Shown here: positions 23,468-34,844 of the stretch, one piece after another
How positions within the stretch are numbered: the stretch's first letter is position 1
How the letters are laid out: every line of letters starts with the position of its first letter
DNA from: Auriscalpium vulgare
Taxonomy: Eukaryota; Basidiomycota; Agaricomycetes; Russulales; Auriscalpiaceae
Length of the DNA: 64,000 nt
Direction: 5' to 3'
Assembly: GCA_019915015.1 (NCBI GenBank)
Contig: JAHBBC010000035.1
Span: 1 to 64,000 of the forward strand
Notes under the pieces: generated by a model
Database searches by the model: none
The model's input: only the letters and a program-made list of their open reading frames with translations
Told to the model about the DNA's origin: nothing
Position numbers and translations under genes: made by a program

Positions 23468-26400
23468 TTACCGCATTCCCAAGTGCTGAACAATTTCCTG
23501 GTGATGCGGCTTAGGTAGTGCTTTTGTAAATACGTCTGCGAGATTGTCGAGGGTCGCGCAGTATTCAACTGACACTTCGTTAGAAGTAATACAGTCTCGA
23601 ATGAAATGATGCCGGATGTCGATATGCTTGCTCCGGGCGTGAAAAGTCTGATTCTGCGAAAATTTGATGGTGCCCTGGTTATCGACGTTGATTTGCGTCG
23701 GCTCGTCCATGGGCGCGCCTAATTCCCTGAGGAATCTGCGAATCCAGATCGTTTCGCGTGCCGCATGGCTCAGGGCCATGTACTCTGCTTCCATACTGGA
23801 TATGGCAACTGTCGGTTGCTTCTTCGAACTCCAAGAGATCGGGCCTCCCGCGATCTTGAAGACGTAAGGAAGTTGACCTCCTGTAGCCTCCTGTCATCCA
23901 AATTTCCTCCCCAATCGGCATCCGAGTAAGCCTCGAGGCTGGTAACTATGCCTCGCTTCTCCGTGGTTTCTCCGCCGTACACGATTCCCAAGTCCTCCGT
24001 CCCTTTGAGGTAGCGCATGACGCGCTTGACTGCTGTCCAGTGCTCGGGACCCGGATTAGAATGAATTGACTAAGGAATTGCACTGCGAATGCAATGTCAG
24101 GGCGAGTGCCGATTGCAGGATACATGAGAGATCCGATCGCCGATTGATAATTGGATCGGATGATGTCTCCGCTATCTCCTTAACCTTCGTGAGCTTCACG
24201 TTGTGTCCAAGGTGTTCGACTGGTGTCGCGTTGGGCATCCCGAAGCGGCTCGAGTATGCGCCGAATGGAATGATTTCTGTGAGATCTTCAGTGTGCCTGC
24301 TTGCGATCTCGAATGACTTCGAGCGCCGACGACGTGTCGGATCTCGCCGAGATCTGAGATCTCGAATTTCGATTTGAGCTCTTCTTTGATGGTGCGCATA
24401 GCTTCCGTGCCTGTTGCTAGAATTGGCATATCATCAACATGCACTGCCACGATCCACAGATCGTTGCCTTGCTGTCTGATGTATACACACTGGTCCGAGA
24501 ACAGTCGAGTGAACCCTAGCTCCGCAAAAATTGCGTCGAGTAGATCGTTCCAGACTCGGCCAGCTTGCTTGAGCCCATAAATAGATTTGAGTAGCTGCAG
24601 TACTCGTCCCGTCCCGTCGTCGTATCCCGGCGGCTGTTTCATATAGATTTCTTCTTTGAGCTCGCCGTTTAGATAAGCGCCGACGACGTCAACAACGTGA
24701 ATCTCGAGATCATATTTGGCGCCGATCGCGAATAGCATTCGCAAAGTCTCCAGTCGTACCACAGGGGAATATGTTTCGAAGAAATCGATTCCCGGTATCT
24801 GTGAGAACCCCTGTGCGACCAGACGTGCTTTGTATTTTATTATGTTGCCATCCGTGTCGCGTTTCGTACGTAGCACCCATTTGCAGCCAACTGGATCGCG
24901 ATCTGCAGGAAGCTCGACTTTGACGTAAGTGCCTAGCTTTTCCAGCTGTCCGAGTTCCCGTTCGATCGCTTCTTTCCATTTTGGCCAATCAGGCCGCGTC
25001 ATTGCTTCTTTGATATCCACGGGATCGTCGTTTACTAGTGATCCCGTCATGAGCACATATTCCTCGTGCTCGTCCTCTTCTTCCTCTGCGGCTTTGTCAA
25101 CTGCAACGGGCGCCTGGTCCGTGGGTACGTGATGTTTCCATTCGCGTGGTCCGCGTGCTGCTGGATTATTCAGCAGGCGAAAGTTAGTTGGTGCGTGTTG
25201 CGCGATCCGCGTGCTCGGTGCTCGGGGCGTCGGAAATTTCGAAGGTGTCGGCGCTTTGGGCGCTTCGGCCGGCGGCGCCGTTTCTCCCCTTCTCCCCCTT
25301 GCCCCGCAGTCGGCTCGCTTTTTCCTGCCTCTGCGTCTTTCTCCCCCTCGAGCCGCGCAGGGGCCTCGAGTATGTGTTCTTCCCCAGTGCCCATAGTGAT
25401 AGTTTTTTCTTCTTCAAATATAATTTTCTTGAAGTTTGAACTTGCCGGGTTTGTGGGTTGTAGTACCTCCAGGCACGCGAATTGTCCGAGAGGCCGACAA
25501 ATAACATGTCGCGCGACTTTGATTCCAATTTTCCTTGCTGCCCATCCTGCTGCAGTACCCAGCAACGCGTGCCGAATTCTCGTAACAACGATACGTCCGT
25601 TTCTTCCCCCAGAAGATCTCATCGGGTGTTTTCCCATCGGGTAAGGCGCGCGTGGGAGACCGGTTTTTCAGGTACGTTGCGTAGGCTACTGCTTCGGGCC
25701 ATAGGTACTTGGGTAAATCGTGCGCCAATAGCATTGCGCGCGCGTGCTCGACCAATGTTCGGTTGAGTCGTTCCGCAATTCCATTCTGTGCGGAAGAGTG
25801 GGGTGCCGTGAGTTCCAATTTGATGCCGTTCTCTAAGAGGAATTTCAAAATTCCCTCGTTGAGATACTCGCGCCCATTGTCGATGCGAAAACGCTTCATC
25901 TTGCGTCCGCCTGCGTCTCGATGTAGCTCTTGTAGTACTTCAGCTTTTCGAGTACGCCAGTTTTCCCTTTGAGAAAATGAACCATCGAGCGGCGCGACTT
26001 TCCGTCTGTGAATGACACGTAATAGAATTCGCCTCGGATTCCGCGTGTTCGGGCCGGTCCCCATAAGTCTGAAACGGTGAGGTCACCGATCTCCGCGATC
26101 TTCGTATCAGATTCTTTTGGAAATGGTGTGACATGCTGTTTAGCCTGGATGCACGCTGTGCATTGCTCTTCCGGCGCGCTCCCTTCGTCGACATTCATCC
26201 CCTCCACCATATTTTTTCGATTTTAGCATTTTTATCGAACCCATATTGAGGTGGCCGAAGATTCTGTGCCAGGAGTCCCAACTTCGGGCATTGCCGGATA
26301 CCAGCGCCATTTCGGGAAAAGCGCCCGAGCCGGGCTTCAGGTCCATGATGTACATACGACCGACTTTTCTCCCTTTAGCGATATTCGTTCCCGCGCGCGT

Positions 26401-27585
26401 TCGGATCATTAGGTAATCGTTTTCGAACGTCACCTGCATGCTGTTTTCGGTGATGCGTGGGATCGAGACCAGGTTTGCTACAGCGAGTGGTGCGTGTATC
26501 GCGTCCCGCAAGACGCCCTGCACCGACTTTCCTTCAACTTGAAAAGTGACTGGCACGTCACCGCGGCCAAGGGCCGCGATGGAGTGATTCCCTACGCCCC
26601 GAACAATGTCCCCGGGCGTATCTCTGTAAGAGGAAAAATGCGAGCGCTCTCGCACGATGTGTGACGTGGCTGCCGAGTCGGCGAGCCAGAGCGGCGGTCC
26701 GGCGCGATTGGTAAGCGAGTTCTCTGATGCGAAGGCGTATTCTTCTTTCTTCGGCGCTTCCTGTGCCGTGTTTGCCTGCGCTGTGTTCCCTCCTCCGCCG
26801 TTCTGCCTGCCCGTCCCGTTGTCACGTTTGCTCGAGCGGCAGTCTGCTTTCATGTGCCCTTTTTTCCCGCACGCGTAGCATGTAATATTGCGTGTGTCGA
26901 ACTTCTTCTTTCCTTTGTAGGCCGCAAGCGCCGTGTCAGATGATGGCTTCTCGGCTTTCTCCTTTTGGCGCTTGGTTTCTTCGAGAATACGAGATATGAC
27001 TGTGCCGGATTTCCCGAGGGCTGTGCGATCTATTGACCGTATGTAAGGGTCCCAAGACTCTGGCAACGACGTCAGCAACGCCATGCCGAAATCTTCGTCT
27101 GAGATCTGATGTCCCAGTGAGTGCAGATCGCTCTGCAGTCCGCGCATCTTCCTGATGTGCTCCTCGACGTCTGCGCCTTCCGCGCATTCGGCTCTGAAGA
27201 AATTTCGCCTCGCGAGTACGAGCCCCAGCGTTCCTTTCGGCTGGTACAACTCCTCGAGTATGCTCCACGCGGCGGCGGCTTCTTTCTCGTCCCGAACGTA
27301 TACCAGCAGCGGGTCTGCGACCCGCAGCCGAATTGCCGACAGCGCCTGTCGACTCTTCTTTGTCCAGACCCTGATCTTCTCGTCAGCGGCTTCTTGCACT
27401 TTGGCATCCGCTCCTGTCGCTGCCGCGGCAGGTTTCTTCGCCGTCCCGTCGACATAATCCCACAGGTCCGCATTGGTAAGTAGATCTTCGATCTTCATAC
27501 GCCATACGGCGTAATTCTCGGTGCCCCGCAAGGCATCGATCCGGACTGTGTTGTACGTGCCGCTGCCGTACGTGTTGTCTGACAT
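23468..27585 (-). pseudogene. Copia gag-pol polyprotein, interrupted by small indels
   Basis: The start at 27585 (MSDNTYGSGTYNTVRIDAL) follows a 79-nt leader. In order: gag; zinc knuckle CYACGKKGHMKADC near 26880-26839; protease LWLADSAATSHI near 26690; pre-integrase SWHRIFGHLN near 26270; integrase TVSDLWGPAR ... RFRIDNGREYLN ... AQNGIAERLNRTL (about 26120-25740); reverse transcriptase from WKEAIERELGQLEKLGTYVK to VHVDDM (about 24990-24425; the catalytic box is HVDD, not YVDD); RNase H ending with MEAEYMALSHAARETIWIRR and a conserved DVFTKAL. The frame changes several times, for example at an A6 run near 26220, near 25905, and at AAGAAAC near 25605 where one A seems missing. As written, no full polyprotein can be made. 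Confidence 0.88.
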
Positions 27586-27651
27586 GGGTGGGAAGATTTC
27601 GGGGTGATAGATAGGGCTGGTAGATAGTGACTGTATGTGATCAGTTAAGGG

Positions 27652-27664
27652 CAGGGCCATAACC
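27652..27664 (-). other. Copia primer-binding site (half-tRNA type)
   Basis: The minus strand reads GGTTATGGCCCTG immediately after the 5' LTR. GGTTATG matches the complement of an initiator-tRNA-Met anticodon arm, as used by the Drosophila copia element, rather than a tRNA 3' end. The match is short. Confidence 0.5.
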
Positions 27665-27862
27665 TGTAGAATAAACAAGTAGAGAGCGAGTAAAATAGAG
27701 AATAAGATTGATTTATTCCGGCTCCTGAACGCGAGCCTTTATACCTAAGTACAAGACTACTGGAATATTCCTATGACTAGGAATTCGCTTATCTACTGTA
27801 CTTAGTAATCTAATCTAGTATGTTCGGGAGTCGCCGAGTGGCTTCTCCCACTAACTACAACA
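27665..27862 (-). repeat. Copia 5' LTR
   Basis: Identical to 23252-23449 and followed on the plus strand by the ATAGA duplication at 27863-27867. Confidence 0.93.
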
Positions 27863-27867
27863 ATAGA

Positions 27868-28666
27868 GCATGGATAGCGTGCCTGTTGCTGCTGCCAGGA
27901 GTCCAGTGCGTAACTTCTTCCTGGGAAGACAACGAAGTCAGGCAAAGGCAGGCCATGGCGCAGATAATGACAAGCGGTGGGTTGGGTAAGACGGCTGACC
28001 GTGCGTCTTCGGGAACCTGATATTCCTGCTGCGCCGGTCTGGACCAGCACTGGGCCATCTCCAATTGAAGATTGCCAGCGGGCCCTGCTGCGCAATGAGC
28101 CATGATCAACCCACTCCACCAGATGCGCCCACATCTCGGTGCTAAGAACGAGTGTCCCTCATTGGGCCGAGAGCACAGAAGCACGCACCGAGACTATTGG
28201 GCGTAGGCTGCATTTATACCGTGATAACAGCACCGGCCGGCGGCGAGAGTGCAGCAGCTGAGTCCCAGCCGGCCGCCACGCACGGCAAGCCGAGCAGCCC
28301 GACGCCAACGACCGTGCCGGGGCGCGCTTGCGACCAGCCCGGCCGCAGCGAGGAAGAAGGGCGAGCTCACGAGGCGGGAAGCGCAGCACCCAGAGTCCAC
28401 AGCTGCAAGATGAAGACTCCGGTGTATGTGGCGTAAAACAGGGGACTGCGGAAGACGGGCCCATTTTCGGGAGTGCTGGGTAGGATTTCATCTACATCGC
28501 CAACGTAAATTCGGGAAAGGGGTCGCTTGACTCTCCCAGGGCGTAAGAACGGAAATTGAACTGCATGGCGGTATGAGAGTAAGTCCCGAATCAGCCAGTG
28601 TCGTGGAAATCGCAAAGGAGCGGTAAATTCTTTTACAGACGGCGAGCACTGTCTTACGGCGCGCAC
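27868..28666 (-). pseudogene. Membrane-protein array copy 1 (deletion remnant)
   Basis: The conserved opening ENGPVFRSPLFYATYTGVF is present near 28475-28410. It then jumps straight into LWVLRFPPRE in another frame at about 28405-28375, so the two central helices found in copies 2-5 are missing. The 3' flank (ACGAAGTCAGGCA near 27935) matches the 3' flanks of copies 3 and 4. Upstream sequence (about 28500-28745) resembles 29690-29930. A relic of the tandem family. Confidence 0.6.
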
Positions 28667-28749
28667 GATTTACAATGACAGTACAATAGCAATAAGAATA
28701 GGAGGAGGAATCACGCGCCGTTACTATCTGCTCTGCCGGGAGAACACCT

Positions 28750-28850
28750 CCTGGGCCCTATTTCATCGTCTATTTGCTCTTCCGAGCGTTGTTGGTCAGC
28801 TGTTGGTCCCCACCGGCGGCGTCGGTATATCTGCGCACGTCCAGGGAGTA
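28750..28850 (+). repeat. Inverted copy of the family's last exon
   Basis: On the plus strand GPYFIVYLLFRALLVSCW is encoded from 28757. It matches the C-terminal exon of copies 3-5, which lie on the minus strand. Copy 2 lacks this exon in its normal place, so a local inversion or gene conversion is likely. Confidence 0.6.
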
Positions 28851-28906
28851 AGTCACAATCTGCCCCCCTAACTTATTCCGTGGCGCCTGACTGCCTTTGT
28901 CCAGAC

Positions 28907-29523
28907 TTATGTCAGAACGGGACCTGGACGTGGATGAGTAATATACCCCTTGGGCTGTATCAGCGTTGCCACTCTACCTGGTTGATTCCAATGCACGCTA
29001 TATATGATATTTTCTATGACGGTCATATACCACAGGGGAACGGGAATCGCCATCAGCCATATGCCAGTGTCGCGAGTATAGGCTGAGGGATCGTGAGCAC
29101 GGCATTAGCAATCAATTATCAGACGAGAAAGAACGCAGGCTCACGAGGCGGGAAGAGCCACTGCAAGACAGCTGCGCCGCCGAATACACCTTGCAGTGCG
29201 AGTAGCTCGACGCCGACGGCCTCCGGCAGCCTCGCGCCTGGGTGTGTCGCCCAGCGCCTGCGCGCAGAACTCGTAAGGACGACGAGCACAAGCGCAGCGC
29301 AGAACTCGGCTCCCAGAAACCACTCGCGTGCTTTCAGAGCATCGTCCGGTGACAGGAGAGTGTACGTCTGCACGACGACGGGGGCATATGTGGCGTAGAA
29401 CAGCGGGCTGCGCAAGATGGGCCCTCTGTCAACAGGGATGGGCTGGATGCCGTCCTCCTCGACGAAGACAGAAAGGTTATCTCGAGAGATGTTGTCGCTG
29501 GCCGAGGCGGTAGAATGATGCAT
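28907..29523 (-). CDS. Membrane-protein array copy 2
   Basis: Exons are 29523-29145, 29082-28978 and 28923-28907; introns are GT-AG at the same positions as in copies 3-5. The product has 166 residues: an acidic-serine N-terminus, GPILRSPLFYATYAPVVVQT (helix 1), FLGAEFCAALVLVVLTSSAR (helix 2) with RRRWATHPGARLPEA, ELLALQGVFGGAAVLQWLF (helix 3), and PVPLWYMTVIENIIYSVHW (helix 4). It ends abruptly in GPVLT, where the other copies continue with a fifth helix; that missing piece sits inverted at 28757. The family is unknown to me; it looks like an integral membrane protein. It may be functional in truncated form or a degenerating copy. Confidence 0.6.
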
Positions 29524-30033
29524 GACGGTTAGATGAGACGAGACGACAAACTTCGGCCCAAGGCCTCACGGTGGGATTTCTTCACCAGTTGCTCGCTCCA
29601 GCCTCAGCACTGCGAGCGGCTGCACACGATGGGCCCACTGTCGGGAGTGGGACTAGGCAGGTTGTCATCACATCCATAACAGTAACTTCAGGGATGGGGT
29701 CGCTTCCCGGGGCGAAAGAACGAGAATTGGAGTGCATGACGGTACGAGAGCATCAGGCGTGGGAATCGCGAAGTAGCGGCGGGCGTGGTAAATTCTTTTA
29801 CAGACGGCGAGCAGTGCTGCACTGCCTTGCGGTGCGCACGATTTACAATGAAAGTACAATAACAATAACAATACGAGGAGGAATGGCGCGCCGTCGCTAC
29901 CTGCTCTGCCGGGAGAGTGCATCCCGTCTACCATAAATCTGGACAAATAACGAAGTCAGGCACTGCGGCAGCAGTTGGGGCAGATTGTGACTTACGCCCT
30001 GGACGTGAGCAGATATGTCTCCGCCCCCTCTCT

Positions 30034-30709
30034 TTACGAGTAGTCATTCAACAAAAATCGGAAGAGCAGATAGATGATGAAATAGGGCCCTGGGCGTGGA
30101 TGAGCAATATGCCTTCAAGTTGGGGATGCATCAGTGTTGCCACTTTACCTGGTCGGTTCCAACGCAGAGAGCTAAAAATGGAGCTGTCCACGACGGTCAT
30201 ACCCCACAGGAGGATGGCGAGCAAGATCAACGACTGGTCGCGGGGATAGACTGAGGGATTGCGAGCACGGCATCAGCCATGGCGAGAAGTTAGAACGAAC
30301 GCGTGCTCACGAGGCGGGAAGAGCAGCTGCAAGAGAGCCGTGCGCCCATCATTCCATGCATTCCGAGCAGCTCGACGCTGACTGCCTCCGGCACCCTCGC
30401 GCCTGGGTGTGTCGCCCAGCGGCGGCGGGCGGAATACGTAAAGGCGGCGAGCACAAGCGCAGCGCAGAACACAGCCCACAGAAACCACCTGTCGCGCGAG
30501 CGCAGGGCTTCGTTCGGTGGGAAGGTGATCATCTGCAAGAAGGCGACAGCAAATGTACCGTAGAACAGCGGGCTGCGCGTGATGGGCCCGCTGTCGGCAG
30601 GGACAGTGGGCTGGATGCCGTCCTCGTCGACGATGGCAGAAAGCGTATCTTCAGGGATGTAGTCCAAGTCACTGGCCGAGGCGGAAGAATGGGGACTATT
30701 GACGTGCAT
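30034..30709 (-). CDS. Membrane-protein array copy 3
   Basis: Exons are 30709-30311, 30250-30149 and 30089-30034. Same plan: SGPITRSPLFYGTFAVAFLQ, FLWAVFCAALVLAAFTYSAR, RRRWATHPGARVPEAVSVEL, YPRDQSLILLAILLWGMTVV, SSIFSSLRWNRPG, and the last exon GPYFIIYLLFRFLLNDYS. The frame needs one more G in the GGG run near 30340-30345 to pass from GMHGMMG to LLQLLFPP at the first splice donor. With that base all three exons join in phase. Five hydrophobic spans are expected. Function unknown. Confidence 0.6.
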
Positions 30710-31520
30710 GACGGTTATAGGGGATCACAAACTTCGGCGTAAGGCCTGAATCCCCTGCCCTTCGTGGCAACCTCATCAAGCACTCGCTATCTTGTAGAGG
30801 CCAAAGATTGTTTGACTACCTTCCTGTGGACTCAAAATCAATGTTTACAAGTTTGTAGGGTGGGGTTGTGGCCGACGAAATACGGTCAAATTGATATAAC
30901 GTATTGAGACTCGACGCCGGATAACGCCGGAGTTGAGTGAAATTTCTCACGTATCGATCTTGGTCCTGACCCTCCTAGACCACACTCTGAGGTCTACAGG
31001 CTGCTATAAACGTGCTTCAGACTACTGCCGAATCGTTCTCCTTCTACCGATGTGTACGTTCTGGATTGTGTCGCCCGCTCGACACGTCAGGCGCAGCTGA
31101 ACAACTCATTTGGATCGTTTCTCTCTGCTCGTCAGCATAATCGCCGCAGTCACTTCAACGTCTATCCTGCGACATTGATGAATCGGACGGATCGGGCGCG
31201 GCAGATGGAGGACGTGCTCAGTCTGGATGCTGTTGTTCTGCAGTCGTGGGGAGCTCGGAGCTCTGGTACGAGGTCGATCGAGTATTTGTCTAGTTCAGAG
31301 CGTATCCGCATGCTGGTTGCGATGCGCACAGTACGCGGTTACAGTGCAAATATTAATAACGATAAAGATAGGGGTATTGGATCGAATGGCGCGCTGCGCT
31401 GCCCTACATACCAACAGCCCGCGTCATGTTATCCGACAATCCTGGAGAAACGACGACGTCAGGCACTACGACAACAGTTGGGAGATTTAACGCAAAATAC
31501 GACTTACCGTCGGTCTGCAT

Positions 31521-32242
31521 CTAACGGTCCGAAGTTACGTAGAGATATAATATGACAGGGTAGGATAGGAACCAAAGGTCGACCAAGAGAATTCGGAAGA
31601 TCGGATAGAGATCGACATAGAGTGTGAAAAGGAGCCCTGCGTGTAGCGTCCGTTGAGCGTTATTCCATGACGGTATATCAGTGCTACCACTCTACCTGGG
31701 TGGTTCCAATACACGACGCTAAAGGATAAACTTTCAATCATGGTCAGAATCCACAGGAGAGCCGGCAAGAAGATCATCAACGGCTGGTCAGTGTAGGCTG
31801 CGGGATCGTGAGCACGGCACCAGCCGATCTCACGAGGCGGGAAGTGCAGCACCCAGAGTGCCATGCCGCCGATCGCTGCATGCATTCCGAACAGCTCGAA
31901 GCCGACTACCTCCAAGTCCGGCAGCACCGTGCGCGCGCCAGGGTATGTCGCCCAGCGGCTGCGCGCGGAATTCGTGAAGGCGGCGAGCACAAGCGCCGCG
32001 CAGAGCTCGGCCGACAGCACCCACTTGTCCCGCGTGCGCGGGGCTTCGTTCGTTGGGGGAGTGCACAGCTGGAAGGTGGCAACAGCACATGTGGCCCAGA
32101 ACAGCGGGCTGCGTATGACAGGCCCCAAGTCACCCGGGTTGATCTGGATGCTATCCGCCTCGACGACGGCCGGAAGGGTCTCTTCAGGGATGTGGCCACT
32201 GCCCGAGGCGGAAGAATGAGTATTGAAGCGGACGGCGATCAT
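31521..32242 (-). CDS. Membrane-protein array copy 4 (intact)
   Basis: Exons are 32242-31834, 31797-31696 and 31636-31521, in phase with GT-AG introns (36 and 59 nt; the first is very short). The product has 208 residues: MIAVRFNTHSSASGSGHIPE, GPVIRSPLFWATCAVATFQL, WVLSAELCAALVLAAFTNSA, WATYPGART, ELFGMHAAIGGMALWVLHFP, DQPLMIFLPALLWILTMIES, SVVYWNHPG, and a last exon with LYVDLYPIFRILLVDLWFLS. About five membrane helices. The copy with no visible damage, so the best representative of the family. The unspliced open frame, which runs to 31535, is a shadow of the true structure. No known domain is recognised. Confidence 0.68.
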
Positions 32243-32989
32243 ACGAAATGACAAACTTCGGCCCAGGGCCAGGATCCGGTGCCCAGAATGTTCGGTTGCG
32301 ATGAAACCGCTGATGAAACCGCTGGAACGCACGCAGACAGTTTATCCAGCCCTGTCGGGACCAACAGTCGACCAAGAAAAGGCGGAAGATCGTATAGACG
32401 AGGAAACAGGGCCCTGCCAATGCGCGCAACGTCCATGAGCAAAGCGCTAGGAGTATGAATTAGTTTTAGCACCGGACCTGGTTGGTTCCAACGCAGGGTA
32501 CTGAAGTAGAAATTTTCCACCATGGTCAGAAGCCAAGGGAGCATCAGAAGAATGAGCTCCCGAGCACGGAGTCTGTAGCGGCGGGCAGAAGAGTAGACTC
32601 ACGCGCGGGGTAGTGCAGCATCCCGAGCGCCGTGCCGCCCATCACGACTTGCAGTCCGAGCAGCTCGACGCCGACAACCTCCGGCAGCCACGCGCCCGGA
32701 TGCTTCGCCCAGCGCGGGCGCGCAAAATTCGTGAGCGCGGCGAGCACGAGGGCGGCGCAGACCAGCTCCGACAGCACCCACTTTTCGTGCGTGCGCAGGG
32801 CTTCCTTCCCGTTCGGGAGGTTGCACATCTGCAGGGCGGCCAGGGCGATGATGTGGCCCAGAACAGCGGGCTGCGTGTGAGGGGCCCGTTGGGACTTGGT
32901 GTGCAACCCCAACCGGTAGCCGCGATGGGAAGAAGGGGATCTTCGGGGCGTCCCGTGCGGCTGGGGTCCACAGAATTATTCGATATCAT
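32184..32989 (-). CDS. Membrane-protein array copy 5, two small frame breaks
   Basis: Exons are 32989-32603, 32572-32478 and 32413-32184. The start is MISNNSVDPSRTGRPEDPLL. GPLTRSPLFWAT must lose or gain one base (near 32858) to continue as IIALAALQMCNLPNGKEAL; then WVLSELVCAALVLAALTNFA, RPRWAKHPGAWLPEVVGVEL and ELILLMLPWLLTMVENFYFS, where a GGG run near 32562 seems one G short; then GPCFLVYTIFRLFLVDCW. The third exon runs longer than in other copies and overlaps the first codons of copy 4 (32184-32242). Confidence 0.55.
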
Positions 32990-33186
32990 GGCGGCCGTTT
33001 GAGTGCTGGTAAGTACAATAAGTAAAGAGGGAAGTGATTGAAAGTCGTGGGAACTGTGTACACACGCCACAGCACTGACAACCGTAGGCTGTCCTCTCTC
33101 CTGCTCAGAATACTGTCATTGCTTCAGCCTTGCTCCCCATTCTCCGCTGTCTTATTGCTTCACGAGCGGCACCCGTCTTCCCACGT

Positions 33187-33228
33187 CCATGCGCGCTCGT
33201 CCATGCGCGCTCGTCCATGCGCGCTCGT
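33187..33228 (+). repeat. 14-bp minisatellite, three units
   Basis: CCATGCGCGCTCGT is repeated head to tail at 33187, 33201 and 33215, with a decayed fourth unit after it. Confidence 0.85.
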
Positions 33229-34844
33229 CCACGCGTCTGCTCCTGAATGCAGTGACTACCCGCGTGGCTACTCGTCTCGCACGACCTCGACTTTTGACGC
33301 GACATACCAGTGCGTCCTCGCATGCTGCTGCCCGGTGCAGAGCTCCACAGTGCAACCTTTCTGGGCGGGTATGGATAGGCTTCAGGAGGAGCGGCGACGT
33401 CGAGGACAAGGCAGCGAGCGATGAGCACTAGGGACAATGCGGGTAGGCTGGGTCTGTCGTTGTGATCGTCCAGAAGACGCGCCGAGTCGACTCCTCGGAC
33501 GACTGCGCTAGACGGGGGTTTTGCTTACAGATGGTGAGTTGGAGTCGGGTGATTGACTGCACATGCGACGCAACAGTTGGCTGATGTGACAGTAGAGTCC
33601 CAGCCGCTGTTTACATGGCTATAGGATTTCCACCGTCGCCTCAGTCATGCTCGCTCATCCACCGCCACTCGTGCATGCACTACCCTCACAAGGCAACTCG
33701 TCGAAGACTGGCGCACCATTTATCACGACCTGTGCCCATCTCACTCAACCCGCGCAAGCATTTGGCGCCGTCCTCTTCCCCCTGGGACATCGTACGATCT
33801 CCGAGAACATGCGTGCTCGCACCAGTGCCCGCCCCCGCACCGTCACGGTTCTCTGGGCGGGGATCCAGGCTGGATCTGTCGTCCTGAAGGACCAGAGCAC
33901 GTTATGCCATGACAGGACGGAACAGGGTGAGTGATGGTTCGATTGCACATGCGACGCAACACACTGAGGTTGCCACAGTAGAATTAGCAGATCATGACCT
34001 GCGAAGCTTGGATCTGTCTACGGGGACTGAATCAGCGTGTAAGTAGCTGTGTGGGTATTTCGAAATGCGAGCTAGCTCGTGCAATGTAGCCTTAGCTGTT
34101 GACAATCTCATCTATCTGCATTCGCAGAGCCCGGTCTCTCTGGCGACGCGCAGATGATGCGGCGCAGTGGCGTCGTCCCGTCTTCAATCTTGTTCCCGAG
34201 CGAGACCGTTTCCACGCGTAATAAATTGCATGTCTCTTGCCGTACGCGAATATCGCGCCAGAACATACCATTGCATTCAATCCCGACACGACATCGACAA
34301 CAGCCGCACCAAAGCACCAAGCCGCACACAACACATTGCACCCACCCACGGTATACGCCACACATTTGTGTGTAAGTAATGTAGTTAGCTGGCTAGCTGC
34401 CCAGCTGTTTGCAATATATACATAAGCGCTTTTCATCTGTCTGCTTCCACGGTTCTGGCGACGCGCAGATGATGCGGCGCAGCGGCGTCGCCCGTCTTTA
34501 CTCTTGTTCTCGAACGAGACCGGTAACCCCCATTCCAAGCGTACCTACATGCCTCTTCCCGCGATGATAGAGCCCATGCATGGCCAGGATGTGAGAAGAG
34601 TTGCTATGCACCGAAAGCAGTACCACGCCACCACCCCCCGCCAATCCAATCCAAATCATTGCATTCGATTCAATATCCCACATGCGCACCAAAGCACAGT
34701 CGCCCACACATTACACCCACCCCGGTATACGACAAACACATTACGGTATACATACATGCACTCCAAGAAGCATCCACCCTCGCGCGGGGCTCCGCGCCGC
34801 TCGCGCCCGTCCCCTATACAAACACAGCCTATCACGGCTATAAG
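33229..34844. other. Gene-free spacer with local duplications
   Basis: A 75-80-bp block (GACGCGCAGATGATGCGGCG...) occurs at about 34142-34220 and again at about 34453-34530 in the same direction. A shorter block (TGCACATGCGACGCAACA) occurs near 33560 and 33945. I see no supported exon. Confidence 0.5.

Larger units (their letters stand above)
23252..27862 (-). mobile_element. Complete Ty1/copia LTR retrotransposon
   Basis: The 4,611-bp element has two identical 198-bp LTRs (23252-23449 and 27665-27862) that start TG and end CA, and it is flanked by a perfect 5-bp duplication ATAGA (23247-23251 and 27863-27867). It reads on the minus strand in copia order: gag with zinc knuckle, protease, integrase, reverse transcriptase, RNase H. 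A primer-binding site abuts the 5' LTR (27652-27664) and a polypurine tract abuts the 3' LTR (23450-23458). Identical LTRs mean recent insertion. It sits at the edge of the tandem membrane-protein array, next to the remnant copy 1. Confidence 0.95.

Noticed and set aside
31052..31555. Plus-strand frame of 167 codons
   Set aside because: It overlaps 3'-flank sequence shared by the array copies and shows no coding features.
33187..33228. CRISPR-like array
   Set aside because: Direct 14-bp tandem units without spacers, in a eukaryotic genome; a minisatellite.
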